The position numbers and the translations under genes were made by a program. A stretch of DNA of 39,866 bases, from positions 1 through 39,866 of the forward strand of contig JALLLT010000104.1 in NCBI GenBank assembly GCA_025266875.1. The letters run 5' to 3'. The stretch comes from Fennellomyces sp. T-0311. Lineage: Eukaryota; Mucoromycota; Mucoromycetes; Mucorales; Lichtheimiaceae. The notes under the pieces are model-generated. The model was given only the letters and a program-made list of their open reading frames with translations. It did no database searches and was not told the origin of the DNA. Below are positions 9,763 through 20,764 of this stretch, piece by piece (within the stretch, counting starts at the first letter, position 1; each line of letters starts with the position of its first letter).

Positions 9763-12659
9763 TGTTAGATGATTGTGAAAGTGACGATGAAAGGCTGCTA
9801 TATATGCATCGAGAGGTTCCTGTCGGTGTTGATTTGGATCATGTTCTCGATGATTCTTCCAACAACGAAACCATCGATAGTGATGATGCTGCGGCCGATG
9901 AGTCTCCTACCGACCCCAATGGTGATACAGATATGACCGGCGAAACTGCCATGATGTCCGTTGAGGCTGCATATGGTCGACAAAGCAACCCGTTTTATCC
10001 GTTTAAGGATGAGCTTCACTTTGTCTTGTGGGCTAATTTTTATGGAGACGATCGGCTAAGCTCTCGCGAAGACAAACGTAAAGCCCTTGGCCTGGTACGC
10101 ACCGTCATCAAACTTGTACGGCAAACCCCGAATCTGGAAGTGCCAATAATGAATGAGATCACAAATGGATGGCAGGCCAAGAGCAACAAGATTCCTTCCA
10201 TCCCGATGACTACTATTCCGAAAAGCATCTCTGTTAGCACCACAGGCAGCGATAACGTAACAGAGCTAAATGTCATCTTGGGGATATATAAGCCGTCGGA
10301 TATACTCAAGTTCTTGAATGCCAACCCACGACTTTCGAGCAAACTTAGTGCCTTACCGGAATATACTGACAATGATGACGTGCGAACCTCGTTGACTCAA
10401 GGTGAAAAATGGCGTACCTGTCCCTTGTTCCAACACCCAATGGTGACAAGCAGGACAGGGCATACATTCTGGGAAGGAGATTTCGTCGCCTGGGGAGCTA
10501 GATGCGGCCAATTATACAGATTGTCGTCCTTCTTTCTGTATCGTGGTGTGATCAAGGCCAAAGCTCATAGAGCATACTACTTCGTCGACTCCAGCCTTAC
10601 TCAGACTATCGATGGCAAAGGCATTACTTTAAGCTATCTCGGCGCGAGCAACCCTGGAGAATGGATCGATGTTGATGAGCTGGTACCCAACATGGGAAAC
10701 AAATGGCTTCAAGACAGCAGGATCATTCATTGTGACGACGATGATATGATCCCTCCCCAGTTCGCAAACTAGGAGAACCTTCCGTGCCTACGACTTAGAA
10801 GGCGGTACCAGGAGCAGATCAACAATAACATGGCTGTAAAGGTAGTACCATTGAACTTGTTTACGGACGACACCAGTGGAAACAGCACAAAAGAATGGAA
10901 CAAAGTTGAAAGTTGGTCGATGGTTCCTGCTGCTCTTTCACTATCTGAACGTAACAAGCGCGAAAACACTTTTCTGGTATGTCTTCACAACTGTCTCACA
11001 GCTGTCGAAATGCTACCTGATATCGTAAATGATATGAAAGCACTCGAAAAGGGGGTTATCATGCATGACTCTGAAGTGAACACGTCCGTCCTCGTTGTTG
11101 CGCCATTGAACATGATCATTGGTGACAATCCTTTGCATGCCGAACTTGCTTCTAACAAAGGAAGAAATGCCACTTTCCCTTGTCGAAAATGCTACTTCAA
11201 GAAAAGCGGCCCACAGGAGAGCACTTCGACCGAACAGCACCATGGCGCACCTCACCGTGATCCTGTCCATGTTGCCTTCTTCCTTGCCAATATAAGATTG
11301 CCCACTGGTTGTGGTGTCGAACTTTTCGACGGCACAACGGAACACGATCTTAGTAAACTGGGTTACAAAGAGCAAGGTTCAGGTTCTCTACTCGAGCTCG
11401 AAGCATTCGATGTCACGAGAGATCTTCCAGTCGAAGCTCTTCACTGCCTCATGTTAGAAGTTACTAAGTATCTCGTCACCGATCTATGCGACTTCCTCAG
11501 TGCTAGCGAAAAACGGACTCTGGAAGCACGTTTACGCCACTATAACTCCAAAGGTTATGCTCGAGCAATGACAAGTAATTTACGACTACAAGGATCGTTT
11601 GTTGGTCGCGACTACAAGATACTTGCACAGCAGCTGCCACTTATACTGGATGATCTTGTCGATGGTGCATGGTCCGCTATGCCTAACCAACGGAAGTCAA
11701 TCATGACGGCACTATGCTCCTGTTTCCATTCACAAGAAGAGTTACTTTCCTTGTTATATATGGCCGAAATCCCCAGTGACTTCGGCAAGTACAAACACCT
11801 CATACGTACGACGGTTGACAAGTTATGTGATGATGTGAATGCAGTCGATGCAGCTATCCTTGGAAGACATAAGAAAAGAAAAGGTGGACGTCTAGGCAAC
11901 AGAGCAAAACTCCACCTGCTTCATCATGTATGCGAGGACATCGACCAGTTTGCATCAATTATCCATTTCGAGGCAGAAAAAGGCGAACAATTCAATAAGT
12001 TCATTCGTGAACGAATTTTCTACACGAATCGCCATTCCATATCTGTGGATGTACTTCGTCTCTTTGGCCATCACACCATTTTCCGGCATATCGTTGAGAA
12101 CGGTTCATGGCTTACTGCAACTGAAGAACGTATGACTGGGGGCCCTGGTATTATCGAGCACCTCAACGAGAACCTAGTTTTCAAAGCAGCATTCATAGGA
12201 GGAAGCCGGGAGTTCACAGAGAATAACCAGTCATCCCAGAAGCTGAAAGTTGGCCTGTGCGGTTTCTTTACCGAGACAATGGAGAATGGTACTCGTTCGT
12301 CGTTCCTTGGCCGTGTTGTGGGTATCACAAAAGAGAACGTTCGGTTCAATGTGTACCAATTTGTGGATCTCTCCTCTCGCGCCAATGCCAACAACCCGCA
12401 ATCTATTATAAATAGATATGGTGCTGACTTCGGTCAGTCCATATTCTATCATGCTTACAAGTCCTCTAGAGGGTATGCTGTTGTCAAGAAGAAGCCTCAG
12501 ACTCCAAGACCAATTCCAATTGAATCAATTTCTTTGGAAGAGGTCATTGATCTTCAAGTGGCATGCATCTGCAACAACCAGGACGAGTTTATAGTCAATC
12601 TGAGCAAATTTGGTACACTTTGGAGACTGTTAACTTTGCCAAGTACTCCTTTCATATAA
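9763..12659 (+). pseudogene. DDTSGN-family transposase-like protein, copy 1
   Basis: One frame of about 965 codons is broken only by a TAG at 10770-10772; both halves stay in the same frame. There is no good ATG at the front. A pyrimidine tract and AG at 9761-9762 suggest the frame starts with a splice acceptor and that a zinc-finger leader exon is missing. Order: acidic leader; TQGEKWRTCPLF; then VVPLNLFTDDTSGN, an aromatic/Asp block, a GVIMHDSE segment, CRKCYF, and near the end KLHLLHHVCEDI with FEAEKGEQFN. The same set of motifs occurs in the gene at the right edge. I know the family as abundant uncharacterised proteins of fungal genomes. That it is an RNase H-like transposase distantly related to Tnp2 (Asp of DDTSGN, Glu of AEKGEQFN as catalytic candidates) is my inference. 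Confidence 0.72.
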
Positions 12660-13226
12660 TTATGCGCATTATATTATATATTCGCTTTTCCTTGCAAAAT
12701 CCAATTCCAAGGACATACTTTTTTTTGATCTCGCTTAACGAGTTTGTCAGCTCATAAATTTTGACTTAACCAATTTTAGTTGTCGTGGTGGGACAGTTGA
12801 TGTCAAAAATGGTTCAGCTGCAGCCTCCAAACAAATAGACAGGTCTCTTAGCGCTCTGTTCCATGTTATGAACTTTAATTTTTAAAATCGTGCAAGATTA
12901 TTGGGTAAAAAGGAGGGCCACAATGGGTCTATACCTTTTTTATCGATTCGCGTCTCCAGGTGTGTATACAACCATGAGTGAGTTTTACTTGGTTTTTCTT
13001 ACTTATCACGGCACGTAATACATTAAGTTTACTAGATTACCAAGAGAAATGGGCAGGTGCTTGGACTGCTAATCGTGTTAATCTCGGGGCCTGATCAACC
13101 CAGCGTGTTGAAGGAACACATGCCGCTATCAAGGAAATTATCCAAACGCCTAGAAAAATTAGCAAAATTATAGGCTGCATTCATTCCTTTTTAGAAGAGG
13201 GGGTTAGTTATTTAGTGCTATACTTA
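12660..13226. other. Intergenic stretch without recognisable gene
   Basis: AT-rich sequence between the DDTSGN gene and the left end of the Harbinger element. No coding or RNA signal seen. Confidence 0.5.
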
Positions 13227-13380
13227 GAGCATCCACAGCCGTGACTTCAAAAAACGACTGCAATTTCGGACATGAAGTCAGACTTTAAAGTGTTACAGTT
13301 CGTTTTCTACAGCTGTAGCTTTAATACGATGACTTTAACTTTACGTACACGTCATAGAAGTTCAGTAAAGTGAACCGGTG
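13227..13380 (+). repeat. Left terminal region of the PIF/Harbinger element
   Basis: After a TTA (13224-13226, the usual Harbinger target) comes GAGCATCCACAGCCGTGACTTC, a terminus of the GAGCATCC type common in this superfamily. It is followed by subterminal repeats of GACTTYA/CTTTAA words and a CTACAGCTGTAG palindrome near 13307. No matching right terminus was found, so the 3' side of the element appears lost near 15610. Confidence 0.45.
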
Positions 13381-13392
13381 CTGAAAAATAAA

Positions 13393-14776
13393 ATGATTAC
13401 TTCTTCTCGTACACTACGAATGGACGACCTAACACTTTCGCAATTTATCATCAATAACATCATGCAGCAGAGCAATCTGCTGATCGATGATCAGTTGGCC
13501 AGCTACAAGGAAGAAGATCGCAAAGCAGCACGCAGAAGAGAAAGCGCCGAAAGCCCCTGAAGAAAAAACGCAAAGTTGTTCTTCGCAATAGGCCTCTTTT
13601 CGAGAAAATTCTTATGCAAGATTACTTTGACCCCAGCCCTCGATACGACGGAGTGTTCTTTCAAAGACGATATTGCATGAGACGCTCGTTATTTGTAGCT
13701 GTTATGCGCGAGCTGGAAAGCAAATATGTGTACTTCCAGCAAAGACCTGACGCTAAAGGAGCATTGTCCTTCCATCCATACGCGAAAGGAACTCCAGCAA
13801 TGTGCATGTTGGCATACAGTGGACCGGCTGACGCTACCGACGAATATTTGAAGATCGGCGCATCCACAGCAGCAGAATCGCTACAGCACTTTTGCACTGG
13901 TATAATCGAATGCTCCGGTGCCAAATATCTTAGATCGCCAAACGAAGAGGATTTAAAGAGATTACTGGTGGTTAATGAGCAACGGGGTTTCCCTGGTATG
14001 CTCGGATCGCTCGACTGCGTGCATTGGGAATGGAAGAATTGTCCAAAAGGCTGGGAGGGCATGTACTCTGAAAAAGCAAAAAAGCCCACTGTCATTTTGG
14101 AAGCTGTTGCCTCCCATGACTTATGGATATGGCATTCCTTTTTCGGTGTTCCTGGTGCCTGCAATGACATTAATGTCTTGCATAAATCTCCCCTCTTCGA
14201 TGATGTAATCCACAATCGCGCACCATCCATTCGATACATTGTCAACGGCCATGAATACACCAAAGGGTACTATTTGGCCGACGGTATATATCCTGCTTGG
14301 TCCACACTTGTGAGAACAATCCCTGCCCCTCAGGGTGAAAAAGAATAGGTAAGTTGGTTAGAGTTATGCAATATGTATACGGAATCTGAGGCAGAATCAT
14401 ACAGTACTTTGCCAAGAGACAAGGGTCCGTCCGCAAGGATATCGAACGTGCTTTCGGTGTCCTCCAAGCCCGCTTTGGCATAGTTCAGCAACCTGCTCGT
14501 GTCTGGAACAAGGCAATTCTCGCAAATATCATGAAAGCGTGCATAATTTTGCACAATATGATTCTTGAGGACGAGCGTACAAAGTACCCGCGTCACATAG
14601 CTGTTGAGGAGGACTATGATGCCAGCGAAACTTATTCTGTTGCACCGTCTTACGTACGTGGAGGACCGTGCACAGATTATATATATCAATCCCGAATGAG
14701 GGAAGTACGTGATGAGCACACTCATATACAATTGCGCAAAGATCTTGTAGAGCATTTATCGAAAGAATATGAATAG
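13393..14776 (+). pseudogene. PIF/Harbinger transposase (plant-transposon-protein DDE family)
   Basis: ATG at 13393. The first 55 codons read into the main frame only after a one-base break before 13558, next to a basic nuclear-localisation-like stretch (LKKKRKV). Main frame to 14348, intron 14349-14404 (GTAAGT...TACAG), exon 14405-14776. Motifs: DYFDPSPRYDG; LGSLDCVHWEWKNCP (first Asp); FFGVPGACNDINVL (second Asp); RKDIERAFGVLQARF (Glu) after the intron; KACIILHNMILEDER. All three catalytic acids of the Harbinger DDE core are present. A TAG at 14346-14348 is the last codon of exon 1, immediately before the donor, so correct splicing would still keep it. Known: Harbinger transposases need a Myb-like partner for nuclear import and end binding. 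Here that gene lies tail-to-tail 41 bp away. Confidence 0.85.
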
Positions 14777-14817
14777 CCAAAAAGCAATATGTTTATTTAT
14801 TCTTTTCGTTCCTATTC

Positions 14818-14822
14818 TTATT

Positions 14823-14879
<57 letters not shown>

Positions 14880-15606
14880 CTTCCCGCATGATGATTTTGG
14901 CTTGTTGAATTTCAAGCCAACGATGCGCTTGCTCTGTCATCTTCGAGGCATCGGCAAACATGATCTCTCAGTCGAGCTTCTTCTTCTGTAGCTCGACTAG
15001 CTCTTGTGCTGCAGCGGCGCTTTTCTCCAGGGCAGCTATACGCTGGGCCTCTGCTTCCTCGCGTTTCTTAGCGCGGATCAGTTCTTCTTCGTCATCATCA
15101 TCACCCACACGACCTCGCTTTTTGCCGACTCGGGTGGCTTTGGCTTTTTTCTGACCAATGGGCCGGCCTTCCTCTTCCGCTGGGTCAGACACCTCGTCGC
15201 TCTTCGTACCGACGATTGTCATCCACTTCTGCTCTTTGCGCAGGACATCCCAGCAATGCTTCAACTTGAATAGCTTGGTGCCAGTTTAGTTGGCTGGAAG
15301 ATTGATCTTGAAATCGTCGCAAACGCGTTTGTACTATGACTTGAAGTTTAGCAACCTATGAACCGGTTCTCAAATCAAGTCTAATACTTTAGCATCCTCT
15401 GACTCATTGGCACCGCTAGGTGAATCACGAACGACTTGGTCCCAGCATCCTGAGAACCTTGAGCAATATCTCTGGATAGTAGACCAGCGGTTTTTGAAGG
15501 CTTTAAGGTCACGTCCTTTAGGATTGCCATTCAAGTTAAACTTGTCCTCAATCTGTTTCCAAAACGTAACAGCCGTTTGGTCAGTTCCAACCACACTATT
15601 TTTCAC
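14818..15606 (-). pseudogene. Harbinger Myb/SANT-like partner (NAM-associated type)
   Basis: One minus-strand frame from 15606 to TAA at 14818-14820 with four in-frame stops: TGA 15370-15372, TAG 15334-15336, TAA 15286-15288 and TGA 14968-14970. N-terminal part: NSVVGTDQ, TFWKQIEDKFN, LKAFKNRWSTIQRYCSRF, the trihelix/Myb-like pattern of Harbinger ORF2 proteins. After the stops: FKLKHCWDVLRKEQKW, an acidic/basic coiled coil (DDDDEEELIRAKKREE), and a polyglutamine tail. Usual start residues before NSVVGTDQ are missing, so the 5' end is truncated at about 15610. Known role of the family: DNA binding at element ends and transposase partner. Clearly inactive. Confidence 0.8.
14824..14877. repeat. 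CTGTTG hexamer microsatellite (9 copies)
   Basis: Nine perfect CTGTTG units. On the minus strand they read (CAACAG)n and code 18 Gln at the C-terminus of the Myb-like pseudogene, in frame with it. Confidence 0.9.
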
Positions 15607-15810
15607 AGTGGGAAAAAATCTTATGGATTCTTATTCAATCTCTTGAAAACCCTCGGAGTTTGCTAAAATCTTATTCAAACCTATTCAAACTCATTCAAAC
15701 TTATTTACAAAAATTTGTGATGAGAAACTTATTAATTCTTATTCTTTCGTATCAATTCGTATGTATCGAAGGGTATGCTAGTATACTAAATGATAGTACT
15801 TGAATATATA
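15607..15810. other. AT-rich junction with short ATTCAAAC-type repeats
   Basis: About 200 bp between the truncated Myb gene and the first higher-order repeat. It contains repeated cttattcaaac-like words near 15670-15705 and no gene. It likely marks the breakpoint that removed the right end of the Harbinger element. Confidence 0.45.
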
Positions 15811-16455
15811 TCTACCTATTAAAAGAATCGAGTCCGCTAACTTTCCTTGCTAACTTTCCTTGCTAACTTTCTCCGCTAATTTTCAAGAAAAGGAAATCGC
15901 AGTCCCATCTTGAGAAAACCTTACTGCACCTCGCCACCACCTTTTTTCTTTTCTGACCACTGACAACCACTACTGAAATACTGAGCCGCGTGCTATCTTG
16001 CCGTTTTTTTTTACGTTTAACAGCTCTTTAAGCAGCCTGACTACCTATTAAAAGAATCAAGTCCTCGCTAACTTACTCCGCTAACTTTCATGGCTAACTT
16101 TCAAAAAAGGAAATCACAGCCTCACTCTGAAAAACCCTTACTGTACCTCGCCATCAGCTTTTTTTCCCACCACCTTTTTTCTTTTCTAACCACTGACGAC
16201 CGTTATTGCAATACTGAGAACCTTCCTATGTTGTCTTTTCTTTTTTTTTACGTCTGGCAACTCTTTGACCAACCTGCTTTTTTAATTGGGTCTCATTACC
16301 ACCATTTGGTTTCGCCTCTTTCAATATGTTCACCATCTGTTCATCATGAGATTCCGATACTTTTTTTTCAAGCAGCAACTTTTCACGTTGTGAACTAGTG
16401 CTACATCTGAGCTAACTGACACTGTTGTTTTCCAACTCACTTCCTTCTTACAAAG

Positions 16456-16703
16456 GTCTTTTAGATCGCCCTCTCAAACAGGACCTGTTGGATGATCAGG
16501 CTTTGGTCGAGAATGCTGTGTCAGCAGAGAGCAGTGACTCTGCAGTAAGAAAATACTACGCTGCTTCCCTGTGTACATTGTTAACTTTTGCTATGAAATA
16601 ATGGTGGATGACCTGTACCCGTTCTACCAGTCTGCGTTCGATGACGTTGAGGAAGAGAACGATCGATAAAGCAGTTTTTACTTCTTATAAAAACCGTGTC
16701 TAG
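16456..16703 (+). pseudogene. Exon-like cassette in unit 1 (broken)
   Basis: 248 bp, the same length as in units 2 and 3, preceded by a pyrimidine tract and AG. It reads like the cassette at 20765 (LLDRPLKQDLLDDQA; RKYYAASLCTLL; LRSMTLRKRTIDKA), but ATGAAATAATGG replaces ATGAATCGAAGG and creates a stop in the middle. No family recognised. Confidence 0.5.
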
Positions 16704-16720
16704 GTACTGTCTCACAACTG

Positions 16721-17336
16721 TTCAGCTTTGCCAGTGCGCAATATACAGTTGCCTTTCCAATCAAATGATCATACATTGTCATCTACCTAAGACAACCAGG
16801 TAAACTAATGTGTCTTTACTATGAATAACAAGCATGATGAGCCGGCTCACCATTGAATGACCCGCAGCGCAGCGAAGGGGATCATTTAGGCGAGCGTAGC
16901 GAGACAGGTGACGTGCTCATAATGATATACACAATAGCATTCCAATAGGGTTTAGGGTGTAGTTAGTCATTGAGGGTGTAGTTAGTATCAGTGCAGCTTT
17001 GTCAGCGTGCAATATACACTTATAATTCAAGCGGAATTATCAAACATTGTCATCTATCTAACTCAACCAGGTGAACTGATGTGTCTTTACTATGAATAAC
17101 AAGCATGATGAGCCGGCTCACCGTTGAATGACCCGAAGCGTAGCGAAGGGGATCATTCCGTCGAGCGTAGCGAGACAGGTGACGTGCTCCTAACCACAGT
17201 AACATACACAATAGCATTCCAATAGGGTTTAGGGCGTAGTTAACCATTTAGGGTGTAGTTAGTGCCAATGCAGCTTTGCCATCGTGCAATATACAGCGGC
17301 CTTTCAAACTGAATTATCAAACATTGCCTCTCAAAA
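16721..17336 (+). repeat. 270-bp monomer array 1 (two copies plus a partial)
   Basis: Each monomer starts near GCAGCTTTGCCA and has a conserved core: GATGAGCCGGCTCACC, GAATGACCC...GGGGATCATTC (near-perfect hairpin), GAGCGTAGCGAGACAGG, and GGTGACGTGCTC. It ends with AATAGGGTTTAGGGTGTAG. Cores lie at about 16836 and 17106. Confidence 0.85.
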
Positions 17337-18063
17337 CACACCCGAGCGGAGCGAAATAAAGTGCAGCCCAAAGGGTGCAGTGACACGCAGCGCAGCGGAG
17401 GGGCTCACAAACCCTGCGGCGAAGCGAAGGCTGCACTTTATCTATATATAAAAGAATCGAGTGTGGCTAACTTTTGTGGCTAATTTTTAAAAAAGGAAAT
17501 CACAGCCTCACCTTGAGAATACCCTTACTGTACCTCGCCACAACCTTTTTTTTTTCAAACAACTGGCAACCACTACTCTAATACTGAGAAGCGTGCTATC
17601 TTGCCATTTTTTTTTTACATCTAACAGCTCTTTAACCACCGGACTACCTATTAAAAGAATCGAGTGCACGCTAACTTACTCCGCTAACTTTCGTGGCTAA
17701 CTTTCAAAAAAGGAAATCACAGCCTCACCCCGAAAAAGCCTTACTGTACCTCACCACCACCTTTTTTTCCCACCACTTTTTTTCTTTTCTAACCACTGAC
17801 AACTGCTATTGCAATACTAAGGACCTTCCTATGTTGCCTTTTTTTTTTTACGTCTGGCAACTCTTTGACCAACCTGACTTTTTTTTTTTAATTGGGTCTC
17901 ATTACCACCATTTGGTTTCGCCTCTTCTAATCTGTTCACCATCTGTTCATCATAAGATTCCTATACTTTTTTTTTGCAAAAAGCAACTTTTCACACTGTG
18001 AACTAGTGCTACATTTGAGCTAACTGACACTGCTGTTTTCTAACTCGATTACTTTTTGCAAAG

Positions 18064-18311
18064 GTCTTTTAGGTCGCCCTCTCAAACAGGACCCGTTGGA
18101 CGATCAGGCTTCGGTCGCGAATGCTGTGTCGGCAGAGAGCAGTGACTCTGTAGTAAGAAAATACTACGCTGCTTCCCTGTGCACTTTGTTGACTTTTGCT
18201 ATGAATCGAAGGAGGATGATCTACACCCGTTCTAGCAGTCTGCGTTCGATGACGTTGAGGAAGAGAACGATCAATAAAGCAGTTTTGACTGCTTATAAAA
18301 ACCGTGTCTAG
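18064..18311 (+). CDS. Exon-like cassette in unit 2 (open frame, unknown product)
   Basis: Open frame ending TAG at 18309-18311, entered through a pyrimidine-rich tract and AG (18062-18063) with a ctaactgac branch-like word upstream. It would encode about 81 residues, basic at the C-terminus (RKRTINKAVLTAYKNRV). Frame kept in two of three units, identical length in all. It may be a captured host exon; a product is not demonstrated. Confidence 0.35.
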
Positions 18312-18319
18312 GTACTGTC

Positions 18320-20040
18320 TCACAACAGTTCAGCTTTGCCAGTGCACAATATATAGTTGCCTTTCCAATCAAATGATCATACATTGTCATCTACCTAAGC
18401 CAACCAGATAAACTAATGTGTCTTTACTATGAATAACAAGCATGATGAGCCGGCTCACCGTTGAATGACCCGAAGCGCAGCGAAGGGGATCATTCAGGCG
18501 AGCGTAGCGAGACAGGTGACGTGCTCATAATAATAATATACACAATAGCATTCCAATAGGGTTTAGGGTGTAGTTAGTCATTGAGGGTGTAGTTAGTATC
18601 AATGCAGCTTTGTCAGCGTTCAATATACACTTATAATTCAAGCCGAATTATCAAACGTTGTCATCTAACTCAACCAGGTGAACTGATGTATCTTTACTAT
18701 GAACAACAAGTATGATGAGCCGGCTCACCGTTGAATGACCCGCAGCGCAGCGAAGGGGATCATTCAGTCGAGCGTAGCAAGACAGGTGACGTGCTCCTTA
18801 ACAAAATAATAAGCATAATAATATATACAACAGCATTCCAATAGGGTTTAGGGTGTAGTTAATGACAATGTAGCCTTGCCAGTGCGCAATATACATTTGC
18901 TTTCCAAGCCAAGTGATCCGACCTTGTCATCTATCTAACCCAACCTGGTGAATTAATGTGTCTTTACTACGTAGAACAAGCAGGATGAGCCGGCTCACCG
19001 TTGGATGACCCGAAGCACAGCGAAGGGGATCATTCAGTCGAGCGTAGCGAGACAGGTGACGTGCTCCTAACCACAGTAACATACACAATAGCATTCCAAT
19101 AGGGTTTAGGGCGTAGTTAGTATCCATGCAGCTTTGTCAGCGTGCAATTTACACTTGCCTTCCAAACGGAATTATCAAACATTGTCATCTATCTATCTCA
19201 ACTAGGCGAACTAATGTGTCTTTACAATGAATAACGAGCATGATGAGCCGGCTCACCGTTGAATGACCCGAAGCGCAGCGAAGGGGATCATTCAGTCGAG
19301 CATAGCGAGACAGGTGACGTGCTCCTAAGCATGATAATATACACAATAGCATTCCTATAGGCTTTAGGGTGTAGTTAGTCATTGAGGGTGTAGTTAGTAT
19401 CAGTGCAGCTTTGTCAGCATGCAATTTACACTTGCCTTCCAAACCGAATTATCAAACATTGTCATCTATCTATCTCAACTAGGCGAACTAATATGTCTTT
19501 ACTACAAATAACGAGCATGATGAGCCGGCTCACCGTTGAATGACCCGAAGCGTAGCGAAGGGGATCATTCAGGCGAGCGTAGCGAGACAGGTGACGTGCT
19601 CCTTAACAAAATAATAAGCATAATAATATATACAACAGCATTCCAATAGGGTTTAGGGTGTAGTTAATGACAATGTAGCCTTGCCAGTGCGCAATATACA
19701 TTTGCTTTCCAAGCCAAGTGATCCGACATTGTCATCTATCTAACCGAACCTGGTGAATTAATGTGTCTTTACTATGTAGAACAAGCAGGATGAGCCGGCT
19801 CACCGTTGGATGACCCAAAGCGCAGCGAAGGGGATCATTCAGTCGAGCGTAGCGAGACAGGTGACGTGCTCCTAACCACAGTAACATACACAATAGCATT
19901 CCAATAGGGTTTAGGGCGTAGTTAACCATTTAGGGTGTAGTTAGTGCCAATGCAGCTTTGCCATCGTGCAATATACAGCGGCCTTTCAAACTGAATTATC
20001 AAACATTGCCTTCCAAACAAATTATCAAACATTGCCTCTC
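18320..20040 (+). repeat. 270-bp monomer array 2 (six copies)
   Basis: Cores at about 18446, 18716, 18986, 19243, 19521 and 19790; spacing 257 to 278 bp. Minus-strand frames recurring in these monomers (product pieces like GARHLSRYAR) are by-products of the repeat, not genes. The two monomers starting near 18985 and 19790 share private variants (CAGGATGAGCC, GTTGGATGACCC), which points to block duplication inside the array. Confidence 0.85.
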
Positions 20041-20764
20041 AAAACACACCGGAGCGGAGCGAAATAAAGTGCAGCCCAAAGGGTGCAGTGACACGCAGCG
20101 CAGCGGAGGGGCTCACAAACCCTGCGGCGAAGCGAAGGCTGCACTTTATCTATATATATGAGAATCGAGTGTGGCTAACTTTTGTGGCTAACTTTTAAAA
20201 AAGGAAATCGCAGTCTTGCCTCCAAAAACCCTTACTGTACCTCGCCACCACCTTTTTTTTTTGAAACAACTGGCAAACACCACTCTAATACTGAGCCGCG
20301 TGCTATCTTGCCTTTTTTTTTTTTACGTCCAACAGCTCTTTAGGCAGCCTGACTACCTATTAAAAGAATCGAGTGCTCGCTAACTTACTCCGCTAACTTT
20401 CGTGGCTAACTTTTAAAAAAGGAAATCACAGCCTCACGCCGAAAAAGCCTTACTGTACCTTGCCAACTTTTTTTCCCACCACTTTTTTTCTTTTCTAACC
20501 GCTGACGACCGCTATTGTAATACTGAGGACCTTCCTATGTTGCCTTTTCTTTTTTTACGTCTGGCAACTCTTTGACCAACCTGACTTTTTTTAATTGGGT
20601 CTCATTACCACCATTTGGTTTCGCCTCTTTTAATATGTTCACCATCTGTTCATCATGAGATTCCGATACTTTTTTTTCAAGCAGCAACTTTTCACGTTGT
20701 GAACTAGTGCTACATCTGAGCTAACTGACACTGTTGTTTTCCAACTCGATTCCTTCTTACAAAG

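Larger units (their letters stand above)
15811..17441 (+). repeat. Higher-order repeat, unit 1
   Basis: Layout: a 5' block starting CTATTAAAAGAATCGAGT, present twice about 210 bp apart (15817 and about 16045), each with clusters of GCTAACTTTC words and long T runs; then a 248-bp exon-like cassette (16456-16703); then two full copies of the 270-bp monomer; then a 3' fold-back end, ATAAAGTGCAGCC (17356-17368) facing GGCTGCACTTTAT (17429-17441). The next unit begins immediately after. It has no transposase or helicase gene. The 5' motif, 3' hairpin, AT-rich junctions and head-to-tail order resemble non-autonomous Helentron-type elements, but that is a hypothesis. Confidence 0.7.
17442..20149 (+). 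repeat. Higher-order repeat, unit 2
   Basis: Same order as unit 1: TATATAAAAGAATCGAGTG block at about 17445, second block at about 17650, cassette 18064-18311, monomer array, fold-back end ATAAAGTGCAGCC (20064-20076) / GGCTGCACTTTAT (20137-20149). It is longer than its neighbours only because it holds six monomers. Boundaries are placed at the fold-back end of unit 1. Confidence 0.7.

Noticed and set aside
13661..14263. 200-codon minus-strand frame inside the Harbinger transposase
   Set aside because: Shadow of the plus-strand gene, whose DDE motifs are unmistakable.
16090..18001. Plus-strand frames starting MANFQKRKSQP in units 1 and 2
   Set aside because: They run through homopolymer-T tracts with low-complexity product and different lengths between units; composition is not protein-like.
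18560..18600. Telomere-like TTTAGGGTG words in the monomers
   Set aside because: They occur once or twice per 270-bp monomer as part of a fixed unit (AATAGGGTTTAGGGTGTAG), never as a perfect TTAGGG array, so they are not evidence of a telomere.
17050..19929. Recurring minus-strand frames of 65-85 codons (GARHLSRYAR, DPLRCASGH)
   Set aside because: They recur only because the monomer recurs, have no good start or neighbour signals, and are broken in other monomers. Treated as repeat by-products.
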